From the NCBI GenBank assembly GCA_937893155.1, contig CALBGU010000213.1, positions 1-25,506 of the forward strand: a stretch of 25,506 bases of DNA. The letters run 5' to 3'. A model generated the notes under the pieces. That model worked only from the letters and a program-made list of their open reading frames with translations, was not told where the DNA came from and searched no databases. A program made the position numbers and the translations under genes. Below, in pieces: positions 1 through 6,671 of the stretch. The stretch comes from an uncultured Treponema sp. Its GTDB lineage: Bacteria; Spirochaetota; Spirochaetia; Treponematales; Treponemataceae. How positions within the stretch are numbered: position 1 is the first letter of the stretch; each line of letters starts with the position of its first letter.

Positions 1-735
1 ATGCAAATCAGTCGCCGCCGCACCGTTGAAGCCGTACCAGCCGAGCCACAGGATAAACACGCCGAGAGCACCGATGGTGAGGTTGTGTCCGGGGAAGGCA
101 TTGACTTTTTTTACTGCGCCGCTTTTGTCTTTGGTGAACTTGCCCAAGCGCGGTCCGAGCATCGCCGCCCCGATGAGCGCGCAGATTCCGCCGACCATAT
201 GAATGCAGTTTGAGCCCGCGTAATCGTGAAAGCCCCATTGCGCCAAAAAGCCGCCGCCCCACACCCAGTGCGCTTCAATCGGATAAATCAGCCCCGAGAT
301 TATCGCGGAATACAGGCAGTAGGTGGAAAACTTGGTGCGCTCTGCCATTGCCCCCGACACGATTGTTGCGGTCGTGGCACAGAACACGAGGTTGAACACA
401 AAACTCGAGAAGTCAAACGACGCATATTCGCTGAATACGCTAAAGTTCGGCTTTCCGATGAATGACCAAATCCCGCGCGACACTTCGCCGGTTGCGGGGT
501 CGGTGTACGAGAGCATAAAACTCGCGCCGATTAAAAACCACATCACCGTGCCAATGCAAAAATCCATCAGGTTTTTCATAATGATGTTGCCCGTGTTTTT
601 TGCGCGCGTAAAGCCCGCCTCCACCATCGCGAACCCCGCCTGCATCCAGAACACGAGCGCCGCGCCCGCCAAGAACCATACGCCGTAAATCTCGCCTTTC
701 ACAGCGTCCAGCGCAATTTTCACCGCTTCGTCCAT
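1..735 (-). CDS. amt: Ammonium transporter (Amt/MEP/Rh family), 3' end outside window
   Basis: This is an inner-membrane channel that brings ammonium into the cell; the 245 codons present are the N-terminal half to two thirds of a usual Amt. Translation of the minus strand from position 735 gives the family signatures: GFAMVEAGFTRAKNTGN near residues 34-50, FCATTATIVSGAMAER in the middle, and DYAGSNCIHMVGG, which carries the conserved Asp and first pore His. Several strongly hydrophobic segments are visible. Two in-frame ATGs exist, at 741 and 735. The ribosome binding site GGGAGG (744-749) lies only 2 nt from the first but 8 nt from the second, so 735 is preferred. It lies downstream of glnA on the same strand, which fits a joint ammonium assimilation role. 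The frame is open to the window edge. Confidence 0.95.
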   Translation of the reverse strand, partial: MDEAVKIALDAVKGEIYGVWFLAGAALVFWMQAGFAMVEAGFTRAKNTGNIIMKNLMDFCIGTVMWFLIGASFMLSYTDPATGEVSRGIWSFIGKPNFSVFSEYASFDFSSFVFNLVFCATTATIVSGAMAERTKFSTYCLYSAIISGLIYPIEAHWVWGGGFLAQWGFHDYAGSNCIHMVGGICALIGAAMLGPRLGKFTKDKSGAVKKVNAFPGHNLTIGALGVFILWLGWYGFNGAAATDLH

Positions 736-775
736 TTTCATTTCCTCCCGTTGCGGATATTTGATATAGATTGAT

Positions 776-830
776 AAAAAAAGGCGTACACATTCGCCGC
801 GAAATCTTCGCATTGAATCTGTACGCCTTT
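776..830 (-). terminator. Intrinsic terminator in the glnA-amt gap, possible attenuator of amt
   Basis: On the minus strand an 11-bp perfect stem (AAAGGCGTACA at 820-830 with its complement at 780-790) is followed by seven U. Smaller pairings inside the loop (ATTC/GAAT and GCGAA/TTCGC) extend it. It lies 41 nt upstream of the amt start and 92 nt after the glnA stop. It can end glnA transcripts, attenuate amt, or both. I see no convincing promoter between it and amt, which favours conditional read-through. Confidence 0.8.
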
Positions 831-863
831 GTACCTTGTGGGAACCACGTTGCAGTAGTTCCC
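815..863 (-). promoter_or_regulatory. Tandem hairpins upstream of amt; second has AAAGGC hexaloop overlapping the terminator
   Basis: Read on the minus strand, a 9-bp stem GGGAACTAC/GTGGTTCCC (840-863, with one T-G pair) closes a six-base loop TGCAAC. Five bases later a second hairpin, GTAC-AAAGGC-GTAC (821-834), has a six-base loop. Its loop and 3' arm are the 5' arm of the terminator at 776-830, so the two folds exclude each other. The same loop in the same position occurs in the glnA leader. The inner stem here is only 4 bp, so it would need a bound protein to compete. Confidence 0.5.
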
Positions 864-887
864 GATAAAATCAGTTTTCATTTTTTA

Positions 888-907
888 CAAGGGCGCATAC
901 ACCCTTG
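888..907. repeat. Short inverted repeat after the glnA stop
   Basis: CAAGGG and CCCTTG flank an 8-nt centre, 15 nt past the glnA stop codon. There is no U tract on the minus strand, so it is not a classical terminator. It may protect the 3' end of glnA mRNA or be part of the structured amt leader. Confidence 0.4.
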
Positions 908-921
908 CTTTTGCTTACACA

Positions 922-3012
922 TCACACCTTGAAGAGCAAATCTTCGTAACTTGGATACGGCTTGTAGTTTTCGCCAATCAATGGCTCGATTTCGTCCGCA
1001 ACTGCGCGCGTTTCTGCCATCGCAGGAATAACGCTGTCCACATACGCCCTCGCAATCGCCATAACGTCGCTCTCGCCCTTTGCCGCAAGGTGCTTCTTTG
1101 AAAGCTCCTCCGCTTTTTCGGCAAGCTCGCTCGTCAAGCAATCCAGCTTTGTGAGCAATGCAACTTCTGCGCTTGCCTTTGCGCTCGGCACGACGTTTTT
1201 GAGGTCGATGACCGTCTTTGACACGCGGCGGATATAGCGGAATGCGGCTGGCAAGATGTCTTTATTTATCATCTCAAGCATCGTTTCGACTTCGATGTTC
1301 AGCACCTGCGCATACTTTTCGAGCTTAATCTCGTAGTGGCTTTCCATTTCGGTCTTTGTGTACACGCCCATTTCGGTAAAGAGCTTGATGTTCTTTTCGT
1401 CCAAATAGTGCGCCACCGCGTCGGGAGTCGTCTTGAGGTTCAACAGCCCGCGCTTCTCTGCTTCCTGCACCCAGCTTGCGTCGTAGCCGTTGCCGTTGAA
1501 CACAATTCGCCAGTGCGCCGTAATCTCTCGCTTGATGAGCGCGCCTAATGCCTTGTTGAAATCCTCTGCGTTTTCAAGCTCGTCTGCAAAGCCCTTGAGC
1601 GTGTATGCCACGATTGCGTCAAGAGTCGTGTTCGGTCCTGAAATTGAAAGCGATGAACCGCACGAACGGAACTCGAACTTATTGCCCGTGAACGCAAACG
1701 GAGATGTGCGGTTTCGGTCGGTCGAGTCTTTCGGGATTGGCGGCAATGCGTCAACGCCGATTGTCAGTTTATTGTCTTTGTTCACGCTATACGGCTTTCC
1801 GTCTTTGATAGATTCCAAAATGCCGTGCAACTCGTCGCCCAAATACACAGAGATAATCGCTGGCGGCGCTTCATTTGCACCAAGTCGGTGGTCGTTTCCT
1901 GCTGTTGCAACAGAAATGCGAAGCAAATCCTGATTTTCGTCAACAGCCTTGATAATTGCAGTGAGGAACAGGATAAACTGCGCGTTGCTCTCCGGCGTTT
2001 TGCCCGGCTCCAAAAGGTTTTCGCCCTTGTCTGTACTCATTGACCAGTTGTTGTGCTTGCCGCTTCCGTTCACGCCAGCAAACGGCTTTTCGTGCAAAAG
2101 ACACACAAGCCCGTGCCGACGCGCGACCTTTTTCATCACTTCCATTGTCAGCTGGTTTTGGTCTGAAGAAAGGTTCGTCGTGGAGAAAATCGGAGCCATT
2201 TCGTGCTGTGCAGGCGCGACTTCGTTATGCTCTGTCTTTGACAAAATGCCGTATTTCCACAGTGTGTCGTTGAGGTCTTCCATATATTCCACGATTCTCG
2301 GATTGAGAGCCGCAAAATACTGGTCGTCCATCTCCTGCCCTTTTGCTGGCTTTGCGCCGAAAAGCGTTCGCCCTGTCAAGCGCAAATCTTTTCGCTGTTC
2401 CCACAATTTGCGGTCAACGATGAAATATTCCTGCTCTGGTCCGACCGTCGTTGCAACGTGCTTCACGTCGGTTTTGCCAAACAGCTTCAAAATGCGCAAT
2501 GCCTGCTCGTTCAATGCTTCCATCGAGCGCAAAAGCGGGGTTTTCTTGTCGAGAGCCTCGCCCGTGTACGAACAGAACGCGGTCGGAATACAAAGCGTGT
2601 GCTCTTTTACGAACGGATACGCTGTCGGGTCCCATACCGTGTAACCGCGCGCCTCGAATGTCGCTCGTCTGCCGCCTGACGGGAAAGAAGAAGCGTCTGG
2701 CTCGCCTTTGACCAACTCTTTTCCGCTGAACGACATAATCACCGTACCGTCGTCTTGCGGTGTGATGAAGCTGTCGTGTTTTTCCGCTGTAATGCCCGTC
2801 AATGGCTGAAACCAGTGTGTAAAGTGCGTTGCACCTTTTTCAATCGCCCATTCTTTCATTGCGTGAGCGACTTGGTTTGCGATGTCGAGCTGCAGCGGCT
2901 CTCCATTGTCGAGTGTCTTTTTCAAGGCTTTGAACGTTTCTTTTGGAAGGCGTTCTTTCATTACGCTTTGGTTAAAGACCATACTGCCGAAAAGTTCTGG
3001 TACGTTTGGCAT
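922..3012 (-). CDS. glnA: Glutamine synthetase type III (GSIII)
   Basis: It makes glutamine from glutamate, ammonia and ATP in the cytoplasm and is the entry point of ammonium assimilation. The protein has 696 residues, typical of the long GSIII class and much longer than GSI or GSII. Visible catalytic and metal-site motifs are GPEQEYF (191-197), HNEVAPAQHE (262-271) and NGSGKHNNWS (315-324). The N-terminal PELFGSMVFN is also characteristic of GSIII. The start at 3012 has GGAGG five bases upstream (3018-3022). The gene has its own sigma-70 type promoter and an attenuator-like leader. amt follows on the same strand. An alternative symbol for this class is glnN. Confidence 0.97.
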   Translation of the reverse strand: MPNVPELFGSMVFNQSVMKERLPKETFKALKKTLDNGEPLQLDIANQVAHAMKEWAIEKGATHFTHWFQPLTGITAEKHDSFITPQDDGTVIMSFSGKELVKGEPDASSFPSGGRRATFEARGYTVWDPTAYPFVKEHTLCIPTAFCSYTGEALDKKTPLLRSMEALNEQALRILKLFGKTDVKHVATTVGPEQEYFIVDRKLWEQRKDLRLTGRTLFGAKPAKGQEMDDQYFAALNPRIVEYMEDLNDTLWKYGILSKTEHNEVAPAQHEMAPIFSTTNLSSDQNQLTMEVMKKVARRHGLVCLLHEKPFAGVNGSGKHNNWSMSTDKGENLLEPGKTPESNAQFILFLTAIIKAVDENQDLLRISVATAGNDHRLGANEAPPAIISVYLGDELHGILESIKDGKPYSVNKDNKLTIGVDALPPIPKDSTDRNRTSPFAFTGNKFEFRSCGSSLSISGPNTTLDAIVAYTLKGFADELENAEDFNKALGALIKREITAHWRIVFNGNGYDASWVQEAEKRGLLNLKTTPDAVAHYLDEKNIKLFTEMGVYTKTEMESHYEIKLEKYAQVLNIEVETMLEMINKDILPAAFRYIRRVSKTVIDLKNVVPSAKASAEVALLTKLDCLTSELAEKAEELSKKHLAAKGESDVMAIARAYVDSVIPAMAETRAVADEIEPLIGENYKPYPSYEDLLFKV

Positions 3013-3017
3013 TTTTT

Positions 3018-3040
3018 CCTCCGAACAGCCAAAGGCTGTT
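3018..3040 (-). promoter_or_regulatory. glnA ribosome binding site with adjoining small hairpin
   Basis: GGAGG (3018-3022) is the Shine-Dalgarno site of glnA. Immediately upstream, AACAGCC-TTT-GGCTGTT forms a 7-bp hairpin (3024-3040) that ends one base before it. The site itself is not in the stem, so the hairpin may influence initiation or simply insulate the site from the terminator upstream. Confidence 0.55.
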
Positions 3041-3043
3041 TTT

Positions 3044-3106
3044 AAAAATAAAAAAGGCGATGTGAGAAAGTGTCTTCTGCTGAAAACATCTTCTCACATC
3101 GCCTTT
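3044..3106 (-). terminator. Intrinsic terminator in the glnA leader (attenuator)
   Basis: A 16-bp perfect stem (AAAGGCGATGTGAGAA at 3091-3106 with its complement at 3053-3068) is followed by U6-A-U5 on the minus strand. It sits between the glnA promoter and the glnA start codon, so transcripts would stop before glnA unless the stem is prevented from forming. Inside the loop GTTTTC/GAAGAC gives a further 6-bp stem. Confidence 0.85.
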
Positions 3107-3120
3107 GATGTAAGATGTTT
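3084..3120 (-). promoter_or_regulatory. Candidate antiterminator of glnA, ANTAR-like AAAGGC hexaloop
   Basis: On the minus strand AAACATCTT (3112-3120) pairs with AAGATGTTT (3084-3092) in a 9-bp outer stem. ACATC (3107-3111) pairs with GATGT (3096-3100) in a 5-bp inner stem with a 3-base bulge. The loop is the six bases AAAGGC (3101-3106), with A at position 1 and G at position 4, the feature known for ANTAR-protein RNA targets. This fold uses the whole 5' arm of the terminator, so the two structures exclude each other. Only one hairpin fits downstream of the predicted start site, whereas described ANTAR sites usually have two. The regulator is not in this window. Confidence 0.6.
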
Positions 3121-3122
3121 TA

Positions 3123-3150
3123 AGTATACAAATTTATCCAAAAAGGTCAA
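3123..3150 (-). promoter_or_regulatory. glnA promoter (sigma-70 type)
   Basis: On the minus strand TTGACC (3145-3150) and TATACT (3123-3128) are separated by 16 bp. Transcription would begin near 3116, essentially at the first bases of the antiterminator hairpin. Confidence 0.75.
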
Positions 3151-3182
3151 GCAGTTTGCACACTTTTTTTGGATTTTCAAAC

Positions 3183-4985
3183 TTAACGCGATAGCGTTCT
3201 ATACATTTGCCGCGCTTTTTCGTGCCCCGGATTCAAATCAAGGCAGAATTGCAACACGCTCAACGCATTTTCTGGGTCGCCCAAAGCGCGATGTATCGTT
3301 GCAATGCGGAACAAAATCTCCGCTTTTACATAATCATCGCTCGTAGAAATCGATGCATCACGATACAGTTTCAGCGCATCTTGCGCCCTGCCTTGAACAT
3401 CGTAAATCACCGCAAGATTCACCATTGGCTCAACCGCGTAATCGTTTCCTGTTGCCGACGACACAAAATTAACCGATTTTCGCTGTCCATTGTACACGAT
3501 GTATTCAAAAAGCGCCTGCGCACTTTCAATATCGCCATCAGCGCAATCAAAATATGCTTTGCATTCACATTCCCAATAGTCCAATTTTTCTGGCGTTTCC
3601 CAAATTGCAGAATCCCCATAACGCGCCTTGATATAATTGGAAAACAGCGTCTTCGCCTCTGCATATTGCCCAAGCTCCAATAGCCGCTCAACAGCATATT
3701 CCGCAAGCATCGGCGGATACAAATTGCGCTCAGACTCCGTGCCCTCGATAACATCGTACACACTGGCAATTTTCTCATTCAGAGAGCGAGTTGTTTTCGA
3801 CGAATCAAGAAGCCGCTGACGCACCGCTACAAGCTCAGGAGAGCGCAAATCCCGCATTTGATACAACGCATCTTCAACAGGAATCTTTTGAATTCTGTCA
3901 AACTCTATCATATCAATTGATTTTAATCCCGTTTGACGAACTGCGATTGTCAGCGGGTCTTTTTCAACCATTGCAGAAGTTTCAAGAGCATAATTGCTAT
4001 ATGCAATCAATCCCGGAACAAAAGTCGGCCATTGCGAAATCAATTTGTTCAGCGTGGTATAACGGCTCACATAATCGCCGTGTTTTTTATCCCAATACGC
4101 ATTATTCACCAACAAGGACGGCAAAAAGGCGTAAGACGAATCCGCTTCCGAAATCGATAGCGAATGTGCATTCAAAAATGCAGTTCTGATTTCATACGCC
4201 TTTTTTTCATCGCCAAAAAGGATATATGCGTCAGATTCCAGCGATGTAATTGACGTATCCATTATTTCAGACGACTTTTCAAACTTCGACAGCGATTTTG
4301 CTTCTTCGAGCACCTCCAACGCACTTCCGTAATCCCGTTTATCATAAAACACAGAAGCCCAGAAAAGTGCGTCCTCGCGCGATTCCACGGTATGAGGAAA
4401 CAAAGCTGCAGCCTCATTTTTCTTGTCATTGCCCATAAAAAGAGCCGCCGCATTTCTCAGCCAATACGCACTTTTTGTACGAGTATATGAATCTATATAG
4501 GTTTGAATATATCGCGGATTATGATAAGACGAACTGTCCACCGAAGAGCGAAGCATTGCCTCTGCATTCAAAGAACCATACGTCGTTCCCTGAAGTGCCG
4601 CCGAAACTTTCACCGCATCTTTTATTTTGCCGTGTCTCAGCAAATAGTGCGTATAAACCGCCGCCAGCTCAGGATTCCCCTTTAGAACTTTTACCGCAGA
4701 TGCAAGAACCCTGCCCGCTTTAGCTTCATCGCCCAACAAAACATATCGCTTGTAAACGCTCAACCGCGCCGAATAGCTGTAGGCTTTTTTCGATACCGAA
4801 TTCAGAGAAGCCAGCGCGTCCGCCGTCCGTCCAGCCGAAATGTAAGAATCGATTTCTGTTATCAATGCACTAAAATTAGCATCATCAACTTTTTTTGTGC
4901 ACGAAAAAAGAAAAACTGCCATCATTATAAGAAGTGGCGTAAAAATCCATTGATTTTGATTTCTTCTTATGCGTGGCAGTTTCAT
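3183..4985 (-). CDS. TPR-containing lipoprotein
   Basis: This is a probable membrane-anchored protein of 600 residues with no assigned biochemical role. The N-terminus is basic (KLPRIRRNQNQ), then hydrophobic, and ends in VFLFSC with Cys 29 as the likely lipidated residue; spirochaetal lipoboxes are this permissive. The rest is rich in helices with repeated A/L/Y patterns. Tetratricopeptide-like units are clearest near residues 525-600, for example VNLAVIYDVQGRAQDALKLY and IATIHRALGDPENALSVL. Such repeats usually hold partner proteins. AAGGAG lies about 6 nt before the ATG. The gene is 27 nt downstream of nusB, so it is probably the last gene of the alaS operon. Confidence 0.8.
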   Translation of the reverse strand: MKLPRIRRNQNQWIFTPLLIMMAVFLFSCTKKVDDANFSALITEIDSYISAGRTADALASLNSVSKKAYSYSARLSVYKRYVLLGDEAKAGRVLASAVKVLKGNPELAAVYTHYLLRHGKIKDAVKVSAALQGTTYGSLNAEAMLRSSVDSSSYHNPRYIQTYIDSYTRTKSAYWLRNAAALFMGNDKKNEAAALFPHTVESREDALFWASVFYDKRDYGSALEVLEEAKSLSKFEKSSEIMDTSITSLESDAYILFGDEKKAYEIRTAFLNAHSLSISEADSSYAFLPSLLVNNAYWDKKHGDYVSRYTTLNKLISQWPTFVPGLIAYSNYALETSAMVEKDPLTIAVRQTGLKSIDMIEFDRIQKIPVEDALYQMRDLRSPELVAVRQRLLDSSKTTRSLNEKIASVYDVIEGTESERNLYPPMLAEYAVERLLELGQYAEAKTLFSNYIKARYGDSAIWETPEKLDYWECECKAYFDCADGDIESAQALFEYIVYNGQRKSVNFVSSATGNDYAVEPMVNLAVIYDVQGRAQDALKLYRDASISTSDDYVKAEILFRIATIHRALGDPENALSVLQFCLDLNPGHEKARQMYRTLSR

Positions 4986-5012
4986 ATAGTGCTCCTTGAA
5001 TTTGACGATATA

Positions 5013-5456
5013 TCAATTATCGGAATTATTTCTTGTATTCGACACGTCCTTGCTTATTTTATCAAGAATTGCATTGATAAACTTAAAAGATTCATCTTGC
5101 CCGTAATCCTTAACAATCGCAATCGCTTCGTCTATTATGATTGTCGGATGCAAATCGTTTTGATACAAGAGCGAATACACACTCATTCTCAAGACGGCAA
5201 GCGTAACCTTGTTAAGCCGCTCCATTGTCCAAGACGGTGAAAGGTGAGATGCAATAAGAGCATCAATTTCACTGATTTTGTCCAGCGTTCCGCGAACCAA
5301 AAGACGCGCGAAATCCGCATCTCCGCCATTCTGCGCGATTTGTTCCTCGCTACCATCTGCCCAAGAAAACGATAACAACTCGTCTTCCGAAGTTTCTCCC
5401 ACATCCCAAGAATACAATGCCTGAAATGCGAGAATTCTGCCCTTTCGTCTTGACAC
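5013..5456 (-). CDS. nusB: Transcription antitermination factor NusB
   Basis: It is a small cytoplasmic RNA-binding protein that, with NusE (S10), supports antitermination in rRNA operons. The 147 residues match the normal NusB length. Characteristic parts are SRRKGRILAFQALYSWD at the N-terminus, the helix SPSWTMERLNKVTLAVLRM near residues 73-91, and the C-terminal IIIDEAIAIVKDYGQDES with FINAILDKI. The start codon is GTG (minus strand, 5456), with AAGGA 7 nt upstream; an ATG just before it is followed directly by a stop. It lies 28 nt after the PPIase-like gene and 27 nt before the TPR lipoprotein gene. Confidence 0.93.
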   Translation of the reverse strand: MSRRKGRILAFQALYSWDVGETSEDELLSFSWADGSEEQIAQNGGDADFARLLVRGTLDKISEIDALIASHLSPSWTMERLNKVTLAVLRMSVYSLLYQNDLHPTIIIDEAIAIVKDYGQDESFKFINAILDKISKDVSNTRNNSDN

Positions 5457-5484
5457 GTTACATTCCTTTCATCTGTTATAAAAA

Positions 5485-6579
5485 TTACCAACTCAAAAGT
5501 TTTTCAAGTTCTTTATCTTTCTTCATTCGGTCCACATTTTCAGGCGTGTTCAGTTCGCGCGTTACGTCTTGAATTGCCTGCATAAAAGCAGCCTGTTGCT
5601 TTTGCGACCCGATAAGATTTTTTATATAATCATACACCGTTGTCGTTGATTCTGGCTGAACGGAATCCGAAAGAGAAAGCGACTTTTTGTCATATTTTTT
5701 GGTAATCACAAAAAAATACCACTCATTATTGTTTTCGATAATATCGGAAACATACCCTTCTTTTTCCTTAAAAAGCCCGAGCAAATTTTGCAACGTCATT
5801 CCAAGCTGCTGTGCCGCCATCTCGGTTTTGCCAATAAACATATCGCCCACTTTATACGCAGAATCCTTTTTCTGCGACTCGGTCTTCATCTTATCTGCGG
5901 TAATTTTTTTTGCTTTGTAATCATTGCAAAGACTCACAATCTGATTCTTCGCCGCAGCAGAATCCTTGCCTTTCTGTACGATTGCAATAAAAATTTTCAG
6001 CGTTTCCGGCTGCACCAGCTCAGATTCTTTCAACTCATAATACGAACGGATTTCGCTATCGGTCGGCTCTGACTTTTTTGCAATTTCAGCCTGCTTTTTT
6101 GAAAGCACATAATTGCGCGCCAAAACCTGATTTTTCAGATACACCTTATACTCAGCAACGCCCATACCAGCTTGGCTTCTAAAAAGCTCTTCAACCGTCA
6201 TTTTGTAATTTGCCTTGACCAGTTCCGCAAATTCGGCTTCCGTTACATTTTTCCCGACCATTTGCGAAATCGTCTGCTGATAAATTTGGTCAACCTGAGA
6301 ACCCGTGATGTTCATTCCCTCTTTGATGGCAGCCTGCACGACCAGCTTTTCGTCAATCAGCGCTTCCAAAATCTGTTTTCTGTCGTCCACGCTCGACACC
6401 GTGGTATTCATCTGCCGTTGGTACGTTTCTACGCGATTCTTGAGTTCCTTCAAAAAAATCGTTTCGGGTTTTGAGGCATTTAGTTTTATCCTGACAAGAG
6501 GCTGCATATCCGCCGACTGTGCAAAAACGCACGGAAGCATGACTGCAAAAAAGAAAACACCGAGTGCTAGAACCTTCAT
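5485..6579 (-). CDS. SurA/PpiC-like periplasmic chaperone or peptidyl-prolyl isomerase
   Basis: It is an exported protein of 364 residues, probably assisting folding of envelope proteins. The signal peptide ends at about residue 20 (LPCVFA, then QSAD). The segment from about 40 to 185 has the SurA N-terminal chaperone pattern, including QILEALIDEKLVVQAAIKEG and the helices after it. The segment from about 190 to 310 corresponds in position to a parvulin domain (ETLKIFIAIVQKGKDSAAA, then GYVSDIIENNNEWYFFVITKK). Its conserved His and Cys positions are not obvious, so it may act as a chaperone without strong isomerase activity. It resembles the treponemal basic membrane protein encoded near alaS and nusB in other treponemes (recalled, not checked). 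The binding site AAAGGGG is about 11 nt from the ATG. Confidence 0.8.
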   Translation of the reverse strand: MKVLALGVFFFAVMLPCVFAQSADMQPLVRIKLNASKPETIFLKELKNRVETYQRQMNTTVSSVDDRKQILEALIDEKLVVQAAIKEGMNITGSQVDQIYQQTISQMVGKNVTEAEFAELVKANYKMTVEELFRSQAGMGVAEYKVYLKNQVLARNYVLSKKQAEIAKKSEPTDSEIRSYYELKESELVQPETLKIFIAIVQKGKDSAAAKNQIVSLCNDYKAKKITADKMKTESQKKDSAYKVGDMFIGKTEMAAQQLGMTLQNLLGLFKEKEGYVSDIIENNNEWYFFVITKKYDKKSLSLSDSVQPESTTTVYDYIKNLIGSQKQQAAFMQAIQDVTRELNTPENVDRMKKDKELEKLLSW

Positions 6580-6614
6580 ATTATGATGACCCCTTTTATT
6601 GAAATATCGTTGTG

Positions 6615-6656
6615 CGGAAAACCGCTATTGAAATAAACAATAAAAAGCGGTTTCCG
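6615..6656. repeat. Inverted repeat between alaS and the PPIase-like gene
   Basis: CGGAAAACCGC (6615-6625) and GCGGTTTCCG (6647-6656) pair with one bulged base across a 21-nt A+T-rich loop. No U tract follows on the minus strand, so read-through from alaS is likely. It may be an mRNA processing or stabilising hairpin inside the operon. Confidence 0.5.
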
Positions 6657-6671
6657 TTACATTTTTTGCTA

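Noticed and set aside
440..793. 117-residue minus-strand open frame over the start of amt
   Set aside because: It is out of frame with the Amt signatures and crosses the terminator.
776..863. Glutamine riboswitch (glnA RNA motif)
   Set aside because: The known glutamine-binding motif has different conserved bases and is found in cyanobacteria. The structures here match an attenuator better.
1949..2644. 231-residue open frame antisense to glnA
   Set aside because: It is a shadow of a highly conserved gene. Its composition is rich in Ser, Cys and Arg and it has no start signals.
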